DNA of 5,202 nt from an uncultured Spirochaetia bacterium (lineage in GTDB: Bacteria; Spirochaetota; CALGPD01): the NCBI GenBank assembly GCA_937960625.1, contig CALGPD010000395.1:1-5202 (forward strand), written 5' to 3'. The translations under genes and the position numbers were made by a program. The notes beneath the pieces were generated by a model. It saw only the letters and a list, made by a program, of their open reading frames with translations. It did not search any database and was not told the origin of the DNA. Shown in pieces: positions 1 through 5,202 of the stretch; the first letter of the stretch is position 1, and each line of letters begins with the position of its first letter.

Positions 1-5
1 CGTTG

Positions 6-473
6 TTAATCATACAACGTTTTAATGCTTTCAATTAAACCCGTTGTCGAATACCCCTGTTTTAAAGGAATAATTTTAATTTCCGCTTGGATTTTGTTTA
101 GTATTTCGGTTTCGGGTAAATCTTCTATTTTATAATCGCCGCCTTTAACGTGTATATCGGGTTTGATTATTTTTATTAATTCAACAGGAGTTTGTTGAGG
201 GAAAATAATTACATAGTCAACAAAACGCAAATTTGATAAAATCAAAGCCCTGTCATTTTCGTTGTTTATCGGCCTTTTTTGGCCTTTAAGTTTTTTTACC
301 GATGTATCGCTGTTTAAGCCAATAATTAATATATCGCCGAGATTTTTAGCTTTTTGCAGATATTCAATATGGCCTGAGTGCAGTATGTCAAAGCAGCCGT
401 TGGTAAAAACCGTTGTTGAATATTCGGGCAGGTATATATCCTTAGCCTGATCAAAACGGAATATCCGTTTCAC
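6..473 (-). CDS. rfaE2: D-glycero-beta-D-manno-heptose 1-phosphate adenylyltransferase (RfaE domain II type)
   Basis: This is a stand-alone cytoplasmic nucleotidyltransferase of 155 residues, the normal length for the adenylyltransferase half of HldE/RfaE. The family transfers AMP from ATP to heptose 1-phosphate, giving ADP-heptose for lipopolysaccharide core or other surface heptose. Visible motifs are TNGCFDILHSGH (residues 24-35, with the HxGH nucleotide-binding signature at 32-35), GLNSD (52-56), KGQKRP (63-68), the R...L..L..VDYV helix (75-88), KGGDY (110-114) and GYSTT (140-144), all in family order. The start is GTG, overlapping the stop of the upstream ParB-like gene in a GTGA, with an AGGAAG Shine-Dalgarno a few bases upstream; this implies one operon and coupled translation. 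The kinase half (RfaE domain I) is not in this window, so the two activities are separate proteins here or the kinase lies elsewhere. A related cytidylyltransferase is the main alternative, but the KGGDY and GYSTT motifs favour RfaE2. Confidence 0.92.
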   Translation of the reverse strand: MKRIFRFDQAKDIYLPEYSTTVFTNGCFDILHSGHIEYLQKAKNLGDILIIGLNSDTSVKKLKGQKRPINNENDRALILSNLRFVDYVIIFPQQTPVELIKIIKPDIHVKGGDYKIEDLPETEILNKIQAEIKIIPLKQGYSTTGLIESIKTLYD

Positions 474-874
474 TGTTCTTCCTTTTTCTTAAAAAGGGCT
501 TTCACCCATTCCCAAAATTGTTTCAGCCAAAGGAGTAATTTTTTTAAGCCTTTTGCGGTGAGGCGTTCTCTAATTAAAACGCTTTTTTCAAGTTCTTTGG
601 GAGTAAAATCTTTTCTAGTAAGATTTTCTTCCATTTCGACTTCAAACTTCTCAAGTTTTGACGTTGCATCTATTACATGACAATCAATTTCATTCCAGCC
701 GAGTTCTTTTGCCGCAGTATATCGTCGATATCCGGCGAGCAATTCAAAGTCACCTGAGATGGTAATAGGATTTAATAACCCGAATTTAGTCATTGATTCC
801 ATTAAAGGAGCAATATCACCGATTTCTTCTCTTACCCTGTCATGAATAATAATCTGGTCTAACCTGATTTTCAT
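470..874 (-). CDS. ParB/Srx-like N-terminal domain protein with C-terminal amphipathic helix, no HTH
   Basis: This 134-residue protein is built on a ParB N-terminal (ParB/Srx fold) domain. Residues 1-100 show the ParB order: a beta-strand start (KIRLDQIIIHDRVRE), a helix leading to FGLLNPITI (31-39), LLAGYRRYTAA (45-55) with the GxRR box at 48-51 that in ParB-family CTPases binds the CTP phosphates, and ENLTRKDFTPKE (83-94), the counterpart of ENxxRxDL. A chromosome-partitioning ParB would continue into a helix-turn-helix and dimerisation domain. This one instead ends in residues 110-128, rich in Leu, Trp and Phe with Lys on one face, then KKKEEQ. Hydrophobics at 110, 113, 114, 117, 120, 121, 124, 127 and 128 fit an amphipathic membrane-binding helix (my inference). 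No parA is adjacent. The ATG is preceded by GGAG at a reasonable distance. It is co-translated with rfaE2. Its function is unknown; nuclease, CTP switch or surface-assembly adaptor are all guesses. Confidence 0.85.
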   Translation of the reverse strand: MKIRLDQIIIHDRVREEIGDIAPLMESMTKFGLLNPITISGDFELLAGYRRYTAAKELGWNEIDCHVIDATSKLEKFEVEMEENLTRKDFTPKELEKSVLIRERLTAKGLKKLLLWLKQFWEWVKALFKKKEEQ

Positions 875-894
875 TTTCTTACTCCGGATAATTA

Positions 895-926
895 TTGTTT
901 AAACAAATATAAAATTAACTGGACAA
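895..926 (-). promoter_or_regulatory. weak candidate promoter and palindrome ahead of the ParB-like/rfaE2 unit
   Basis: On the minus strand TTGTCC (926-921), a 17-base spacer and TTTAAA (903-898) each match the sigma-70 boxes at four of six positions. A perfect 12-bp palindrome, TTGTTTAAACAA (895-906), covers the -10 candidate and could be a repressor site. The terminator just upstream means this operon needs a promoter about here, but the AT-rich background makes such matches cheap. Confidence 0.3.
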
Positions 927-927
927 T

Positions 928-957
928 AAAAAGGACTGCCCGAAAAACCGGCAGCCC
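928..957 (-). terminator. intrinsic terminator of the HEAT-repeat gene
   Basis: Read on the minus strand, GGGCTGCC (957-950) pairs with GGCAGTCC (940-933). This gives an 8-bp GC-rich stem with one G-U wobble and a 9-base loop, followed at once by five U (932-928). It begins 20 bases after the stop codon of the HEAT-repeat gene. The plus-strand reading has a mismatch in the stem and no T run after it, so it should act leftward only. It separates the HEAT gene from the ParB-like/rfaE2 unit. Confidence 0.9.
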
Positions 958-977
958 TGATTAAAAATACAATAAAT

Positions 978-1640
978 TTAAAATTTCAGCATTTTAAGGC
1001 TTTTCTTTGCTTCTCTTTTTACAATATTGAGAAATCCTTTTTGAGTAACAGCTAATAAACTAACAAATGCTCTTCTATGTCCTAACTGCCCTAATGCTTT
1101 AATCAGCAATAACGCAAGCAAGTTTCTTGTAATAGGGCATTTATCAAGTTTTGCAGTCAAAGACTGTACTGCGCGTAATCTGATGTTTTCATCGCCTCTG
1201 GCAGCAACAACGCCTAATGATAAAGCTGCTTCTCCTTGTACCCTTTCTTCAGGGTGATACCGCATCAATCTTTGCAAAGGAGTAGATAATCTTTCAGCAG
1301 CGCCTTTAATACCCGCGAACTTTCTTGCCGCTCTTGCAGCAGCAGCAGCCCATTTCCAATTATGATGCGGACCTCTAGTCGGGTCAATAACATCAATAGA
1401 TTGGTTCATAATCTGTATTAAAACGCCAATAGACTCTTTTCTTCTCATTCGCCCCATAGCTTGAATAGCCTTGATCTTATAATTAATGTCAGCATTTTGT
1501 AAAGCAGCTGCGTGGATTACATTTAAATCCTCGAGAGGTAAACTGCTTCCCGAACCGGACCGGTTCTGAGTATAAATAGATGAAGAACCTGCAATAATTA
1601 CTACAATCAATGACAAAAATACTAATTTTCCAATTTTCAT
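978..1640 (-). CDS. exported HEAT-repeat protein
   Basis: This 220-residue protein has an N-terminal signal sequence: a Lys-containing start (MKIGK), a hydrophobic core at about residues 6-18, then a Ser-rich region. There is no lipobox cysteine and no twin-arginine motif, so Sec export to the periplasm is likely; the cleavage site is unclear. The rest is alpha-helical with HEAT-like repeat units around residues 40-80 (YKIKAIQAMGRM...), 97-125, 132-165 (RVQGEAALSLGVVA) and 170-218 (LLLIKALGQLGHRRA). HEAT solenoids are protein-binding scaffolds with no catalytic residues. The mature part is rich in Arg and Lys. An Ala run (98-102) is partly encoded by tandem GCT codons. The ATG is supported by AAGGAG (minus strand, 1652-1647) six bases upstream. 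With a consensus promoter and its own terminator it is a single-gene transcription unit, probably strongly expressed. The binding partner is unknown. Confidence 0.85.
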   Translation of the reverse strand: MKIGKLVFLSLIVVIIAGSSSIYTQNRSGSGSSLPLEDLNVIHAAALQNADINYKIKAIQAMGRMRRKESIGVLIQIMNQSIDVIDPTRGPHHNWKWAAAAARAARKFAGIKGAAERLSTPLQRLMRYHPEERVQGEAALSLGVVAARGDENIRLRAVQSLTAKLDKCPITRNLLALLLIKALGQLGHRRAFVSLLAVTQKGFLNIVKREAKKSLKMLKF

Positions 1641-2016
1641 TTAAAACTCCTTAGCGATAGTCTAAATTAAATTCTGCTAAGTATTTAGCTAGCTTGATAA
1701 CATTATAAAATATCCCTATTTTTTTGTCAATAAAAAATTCATTTTTAATTTCATCAAACAAGACATTTTAACATTATCATAAATATTATCGGAAAAACAT
1801 TTATAAAATCCTTATTTTACTTAAAAAAAACCTAACATAAAATAATTTATTTAGCAGTTTTCCAATAATTTTTCACAATATGCACAAAAAACTTATCTAC
1901 TCTATAATTATAAACAATAATTAAAATAAAACCATATTTTACTCTTAAAAAAATCTTTAGAAATATTTATTTTTAACATATTTTCCTTTACCACACCCGA
2001 ATTTAGTTTTATTCTT
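1641..2016. other. 376-bp AT-rich divergent intergenic region
   Basis: No credible gene is present on either strand. It contains the HEAT gene promoter at its left end and, in the transcribed leader, a small GCTAA-GTAT-TTAGC hairpin (1676-1689). On the plus strand a possible promoter for the vWA gene is TGCACA (1881-1886), 16 bases, TATAAT (1903-1908); a second weak option, TTTACC (1987-1992) and TATTCT (2010-2015), would start transcription almost at the GTG. Several 9-mers resemble DnaA boxes: TTTTTCACA (1869-1877), ATATGCACA (1878-1886), TTATCTACT (1893-1901) and TTTACCACA (1987-1995). A-runs of six to eight bases recur. I see no tRNA, riboswitch or terminator. Confidence 0.6.
1702..1730 (-). 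promoter_or_regulatory. consensus sigma-70 promoter of the HEAT-repeat gene
   Basis: On the minus strand TTGACA (1730-1725), exactly 17 bases, then TATAAT (1707-1702): all twelve consensus bases at the optimal spacing. Transcription should begin near 1695, giving a leader of about 55 bases that holds a GCTAA/TTAGC hairpin (1689-1676) and the AAGGAG ribosome binding site before the ATG at 1640. Confidence 0.92.
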
Positions 2017-4002
2017 GTGTCTGTGGAAATAATATTTGAAAATAAAAATATATTATTAATTATACTTTTCTCAGCAATAATTTTAATTCCCGTTATTGTT
2101 GCTCAGATTTATTTTAGCCGGAGCAAAAAAAACGTAATTAGTTTGATTTTAAAAATTCTATTCGTAGCACTATTAATATCCGCGTTTGCGGACCCGCAAA
2201 TTTTATATTACAAAAACGAACAACGGATAAAAAAATTATACGTTTTTATTGATAATTCACTAAGCATGCATGATGCTTATAAGAACGGAAATATACTCTC
2301 CGCGGCTGAAAAAACAAAAAGCATTTTGAAAATAATAAACCACGGCTCAAAACTGCCGGTTAAAGTTTTTTATTCAACCAACAGTTCTTTTACGGATAAA
2401 AATCTTATAAATAAATACTACGCGTTTGAACCTGAGAACGCCTTAATAGAATGCAATAATAAGGAGGGAGGCAGCGCGGTAATAATATCGGATTTTAATA
2501 ATGTCAAAATACCGGAAAACAATCTGCCTGCTATTCCCATATATTTACTGCCTGTTGGGCAGAATAACACCGAGGCTTTTATTAAAAAAGTGTTTTTTTC
2601 AAAGGGAATGGTGGAATTAACTGTTGTTAACAATTATTCTCCCGGTTCCGCGGTACTAAATATCTACTCAAACAATAAGCCTGTACTTACAAGAAGATTA
2701 TTTTTAAAGGGAAAAGAAAACTTTTTTAAAATCAAACTGCCTGATTACAAAATTAAATCCCGAGTACTTAAAGCAGCAATTTTAAAAATCAAATCAGACA
2801 AAAACGCGAAAAACAACGAATATTACTTCAAAGCTAAAAAAAAGAAAAAAGAAAAAATATACTGCCTGTTTTCAAGGCCGTCCTTTGATACCAAATTCCT
2901 ATTCAGGTTTTTACAAGCAACGGAAAAATATAACATAGAAAAAATAATTCCAAAATCGGGGCAAAAAGTAAAATTTAATTATAATAAAAATTATAAAGCG
3001 GTATTTGTAGGAGACCTGTGGAATGAAAATATTAAATCATTGCTCGCGTTAAACACATACGTTGCTAATGGCGGAACGTTAATATATCTACATAAAAACT
3101 CAAATCTTGAAAATGAAGTTTTTAACAGTTTAAAAACCATGCTTCCTTTCAAGATTACGGACTCATATTTTGAAGAAAATATTAAATCTATTTTTAAGCC
3201 AACAAAATACGGTATGAATTTTAATTTTATTAATTTTAAAGACAAATCCAGAGCAGCGGAAATTTGGAAAAATTTTTCAAACCTAAACCCTGTTAAAGGG
3301 AAAATTAATATTATAAAAAACGCAAAGGTATTGTTAAAATATGGAGATAAACCCGTTTTATTAATATCAAAATACGGAAAAGGAACTGTGTATACGGTTT
3401 TATTTCAAGGAATCTGGAAAATGGATTTTTTATCTTTGGGGTATGGAATTAAGACTTACTTTTTAAACATTTTCTACAACGGATTAATTGAAAGTATTAC
3501 AAAAGCAAGGGGAAAAATAATATATATTCCTGAACCCGTAATCAAATCCGGAGAAAAAATTAAAATAATTGCAAGCCCTGGGCAGGAAAAAAATCTTCTA
3601 GGCAAAGGAAAAGTCATTTTACATAAAAATAAAAATACTGTTAAAAATATTATTTTTAAAAAATTATCCGGAATTGTGCAGGCGGATTTTACCCTTCTTG
3701 AACCCGGTGAATATAAAATAATATTAAAAAGAACGAATAGAGTTATTGGCAAAGTTTATGTTAATTATCCTAAAAAAGAACTAAATTATAAAAACAGTAC
3801 TAATAAAAATTTATTGAATATTTCTAAAAACAAACAAATCAAGTTAATTCAGGAAAAAGAACTAATCAAAACGTTAAACTCAATGAAAAAAACGGTTGTA
3901 ACTAAACGCGTAAAACACATCTTTGCTTTACGGTCTTTATTATTAATCGCGGGCCTAATTTTATTATTGATACTAGCAGCGTGGTATTTCCGCACTGAAT
4001 AA
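2017..4002 (+). CDS. membrane-anchored BatA-like protein: vWA-like plus glutamine-amidotransferase-like domains
   Basis: This 661-residue protein has two N-terminal membrane helices (about 11-33 and 39-58) around a basic loop (SRSKK), and one C-terminal helix (about 637-657). By the positive-inside rule the large middle part lies in the periplasm. Residues 73-190 resemble a von Willebrand A domain: LYVFIDNSLSM with the DxSxS metal motif at 79-83, and AVIISDF (154-160) at the third metal motif; the motif-two threonine is not evident. A beta-rich segment (about 190-270) ends in a poly-Lys hinge (272-280). IYCLFSRPSFDTKFLFRFL (281-299) and TYVANGGTLIYL (347-358) mark a class-I-GATase-like fold without a recognisable catalytic Cys, closing with the YGKG and GIW stretches (453-467). 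Related proteins are usually near MoxR and DUF58 genes; none is here. Start GTG 2017 (or GTG 2023) has no Shine-Dalgarno; the first Met is at residue 84, after both helices and inside the metal motif, too late to be the start. Function unknown, perhaps envelope complex assembly or sensing. Confidence 0.8.
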   Translation: MSVEIIFENKNILLIILFSAIILIPVIVAQIYFSRSKKNVISLILKILFVALLISAFADPQILYYKNEQRIKKLYVFIDNSLSMHDAYKNGNILSAAEKTKSILKIINHGSKLPVKVFYSTNSSFTDKNLINKYYAFEPENALIECNNKEGGSAVIISDFNNVKIPENNLPAIPIYLLPVGQNNTEAFIKKVFFSKGMVELTVVNNYSPGSAVLNIYSNNKPVLTRRLFLKGKENFFKIKLPDYKIKSRVLKAAILKIKSDKNAKNNEYYFKAKKKKKEKIYCLFSRPSFDTKFLFRFLQATEKYNIEKIIPKSGQKVKFNYNKNYKAVFVGDLWNENIKSLLALNTYVANGGTLIYLHKNSNLENEVFNSLKTMLPFKITDSYFEENIKSIFKPTKYGMNFNFINFKDKSRAAEIWKNFSNLNPVKGKINIIKNAKVLLKYGDKPVLLISKYGKGTVYTVLFQGIWKMDFLSLGYGIKTYFLNIFYNGLIESITKARGKIIYIPEPVIKSGEKIKIIASPGQEKNLLGKGKVILHKNKNTVKNIIFKKLSGIVQADFTLLEPGEYKIILKRTNRVIGKVYVNYPKKELNYKNSTNKNLLNISKNKQIKLIQEKELIKTLNSMKKTVVTKRVKHIFALRSLLLIAGLILLLILAAWYFRTE

Positions 4003-4024
4003 TTTAAGTTTTATTATTTTTCCT

Positions 4025-4056
4025 GTTTAGTTGCAAGTAAATCTTGACAACTAAAC
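4025..4056. repeat. 9-bp inverted repeat over the tat promoter -35 box
   Basis: GTTTAGTTG (4025-4033) and CAACTAAAC (4048-4056) are perfect inverted copies with 14 bases between. The right arm overlaps the -35 hexamer (4044-4049). A dimeric repressor site is the simplest reading. It might instead form a hairpin ending transcription of the vWA gene 23 bases upstream, but the stem is AT-rich and no U run follows directly, so a terminator is less likely. Confidence 0.55.
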
Positions 4057-4073
4057 CAAGCGTGTTTTATATT
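4044..4073 (+). promoter_or_regulatory. sigma-70 promoter of tatAC
   Basis: TTGACA (4044-4049), an 18-base spacer and TATATT (4068-4073) give a perfect -35 and a five-of-six -10. Transcription would start near 4080, leaving a leader of about 38 bases to the tatA start. This makes tatAC independently transcribed from the vWA-like gene. Confidence 0.8.
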
Positions 4074-4117
4074 ATGGTAGCAGTGTTGTAAAAGCTGTTG
4101 CTTATGATGGAGGAAAT

Positions 4118-4381
4118 ATGTTAGCTTTTTTAGGCGGGCTCGGGCCCTGGGAAATTGTTCTCATTGTAGTTATTGCGCTATTGGTATTCGGAGCTAAAAA
4201 GCTTCCTGAACTCGGAAGGTCTGTAGGTAAAGGAATCAAAGAGTTTAAAAAAGGAATCAATGATATTGAAAATGATATAGAATATGCAGATGAAAACAAA
4301 AATGACCCTTATAAAGAAATAAATCAAAAATTGAAGAATGAAGAAGAACAAAACCGCAAAAACAGCCAAAAAGAAGCGTAA
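4118..4381 (+). CDS. tatA: Sec-independent (Tat) translocase subunit TatA
   Basis: TatA is the pore-forming or membrane-thinning subunit of the twin-arginine pathway, which moves folded proteins across the cytoplasmic membrane. The 87-residue product has the family layout: a short periplasmic N-terminus, a membrane helix (about 12-24) entered through GPWE with a polar Glu12, the FG hinge (24-25), KKLPELGRSVGKGIKEFKKG as the amphipathic helix (27-46), and a charged, acidic/basic, low-complexity cytoplasmic tail. Length is typical. The ATG is set by a strong GGAGGA (4109-4114) close upstream. The gene lies behind its own promoter and its 3' end overlaps tatC by up to 44 bases. No separate TatB is visible; with Glu12 this could serve as a bifunctional TatA in a TatA+TatC system, as known in Gram-positive bacteria, unless tatB lies elsewhere. 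Confidence 0.95.
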   Translation: MLAFLGGLGPWEIVLIVVIALLVFGAKKLPELGRSVGKGIKEFKKGINDIENDIEYADENKNDPYKEINQKLKNEEEQNRKNSQKEA

Positions 4382-5195
4382 TAACGAAACCCCTGTAGAG
4401 ATGACTGTAGTAGGCCATCTTGAAGAATTACGCCGCAGGCTGATATATATTATTATCGCAGTCGTTTTAGGAAGTATTATTTCATTTATTTTTATAAAGA
4501 AAATAATATTTTTCTTGAGAGAACCAATAAGCGGTTTAAATTTAAAACTATATTATTTTAAACCGTATGAAAAGCTGACAACGTATTTTAAAATCGCATT
4601 ATTTTCAAGCCTTGTGGGTTTAATGCCGTTTGTAGTTTATCAAATCAGCGCTTTTATTATCCCGGCGTTGTATAAAAAAGAAAGACGGATATTTTATATC
4701 TCAATTTTTTTCATAGTTATTTTATTTTGCACAGGCGCGTATTTTTGCTATAAGATTATCGCTCCGATTTCGTTTAAGTTTTTCGTTGATTTTATGAGCG
4801 GAGACGGTGTTATTCCGTTATGGGGCATCAAAGATTATTTTTCGTTATTATCACTTCTCGTTTTCTTTACTGGAATTATATTTCAACTTCCTTTAATAAT
4901 GATGTTATTAGCGCGCATCGGGATAGTATCCGGTAAAATGCTTGCAAAATTCAGGAAGCACGCTTTATTGTTAATTTTCATAGTAGCAGCAATAGTTACA
5001 CCACCGGATGTAATATCTCAATTATTTCTAGGAATTCCCACTTATCTTTTATATGAACTTTCTATTCACCTTGCCAGAATCGCGGGCAAAAGGCGCAAAA
5101 AGTCATTAGAACGAAGGGAAAAAGAGTTTGAAGATAAAAATTATACGGATAACAGATGGCACAATGTGTTTATATGGCAAATGTTTATCACTTGA
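4338..5195 (+). CDS. tatC: Sec-independent (Tat) translocase subunit TatC
   Basis: TatC is the polytopic Tat receptor that binds twin-arginine signal peptides and recruits TatA. Six membrane helices are visible at about residues 36-54, 84-108, 118-142, 167-192, 208-222 and 227-245. Family motifs are GHLEELRRRL (26-35), PALYKKERR (109-117), TGAYFCY (132-138), FQLP (182-185) and TPPDVISQ (221-228). FQLP has Gln183 where many TatCs have a membrane-buried Glu. The start is uncertain. ATG 4338 overlaps tatA by 44 bases and adds a Lys-rich 21-residue leader; ATG 4401 (residue 22), 19 bases after the tatA stop, gives a more typical 264-residue protein starting just before GHLEEL. Neither has a good Shine-Dalgarno, so coupling to tatA translation is likely. 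After the last helix comes a Lys/Arg/Glu-rich stretch and an unusual aromatic end (residues 269-285). Confidence 0.95.
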   Translation: MKKNKTAKTAKKKRNNETPVEMTVVGHLEELRRRLIYIIIAVVLGSIISFIFIKKIIFFLREPISGLNLKLYYFKPYEKLTTYFKIALFSSLVGLMPFVVYQISAFIIPALYKKERRIFYISIFFIVILFCTGAYFCYKIIAPISFKFFVDFMSGDGVIPLWGIKDYFSLLSLLVFFTGIIFQLPLIMMLLARIGIVSGKMLAKFRKHALLLIFIVAAIVTPPDVISQLFLGIPTYLLYELSIHLARIAGKRRKKSLERREKEFEDKNYTDNRWHNVFIWQMFIT

Positions 5196-5202
5196 AACTA
5201 AA

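Noticed and set aside
1..19. Inverted repeat CGTTGT/ACAACG across the rfaE2 stop as a terminator
   Set aside because: Six weak base pairs cut off by the window edge, with no visible U run; it cannot be judged from here.
262..450. Open frame on the plus strand antisense to rfaE2
   Set aside because: It lies wholly opposite a strongly conserved gene and resembles no family; it is a shadow.
470..874. Chromosome-partitioning ParB
   Set aside because: Too short, no HTH or dimerisation domain, no parA next to it and no parS-like 16-bp palindrome noticed.
1336..1350. GCA-type triplet repeat in the HEAT gene as a phase-variable tract
   Set aside because: About five units of a triplet would only change the length of an alanine run and not switch the frame.
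2418..3752. Several minus-strand open frames inside the vWA-like gene
   Set aside because: They have no ribosome sites or recognisable motifs, and the plus-strand frame shows clear domain structure throughout.
4003..4024. Terminator directly after the vWA-like gene
   Set aside because: The stretch is T-rich but no GC-rich hairpin precedes it.
4102..4369. Minus-strand open frames opposite tatA
   Set aside because: TatA is unmistakable on the other strand; the hydrophobic look of the shadows comes from antisense AT-rich codons.

Overview
The window is AT-rich (visibly more A+T than G+C, most extreme between genes). It looks like chromosome from a Gram-negative-type (diderm) bacterium: it carries a heptose-nucleotide enzyme of the kind used for lipopolysaccharide or other surface heptose, an exported HEAT-repeat protein and a membrane-anchored BatA-like protein. 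I cannot place it taxonomically with confidence; an anaerobic or candidate-phylum lineage would fit, but that is impression only. There are no tRNA or rRNA genes, insertion sequences, CRISPR arrays or phage genes.

Layout: six genes fall into two divergent blocks separated by a 376-bp AT-rich gap (1641-2016). On the minus strand, reading leftward: a secreted HEAT-repeat protein (1640-978) with its own consensus sigma-70 promoter and its own intrinsic terminator. It is followed by a two-gene unit in which a small ParB/Srx-like protein (874-470) overlaps the heptose-1-phosphate adenylyltransferase rfaE2 (473-6) by four bases.

On the plus strand: a 661-residue membrane protein with a vWA-like domain and a glutamine-amidotransferase-like domain (2017-4002), then tatA (4118-4381) and tatC (4338-5195). 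The tat genes have their own promoter, overlain by a 9-bp inverted repeat, and together encode a minimal TatA+TatC folded-protein export system.

What stands out: the ParB-like protein has no DNA-binding HTH domain and instead ends in a Trp-rich cationic amphipathic helix, and it is translationally coupled to a surface-sugar enzyme. The BatA-like protein appears to lack the MIDAS threonine, has no MoxR or DUF58 partner here and has no visible ribosome binding site. The central gap holds several DnaA-box-like 9-mers at a transcription divergence point. None of this amounts to a demonstrated new system; the ParB-like/rfaE2 pair is the best candidate for something undescribed.
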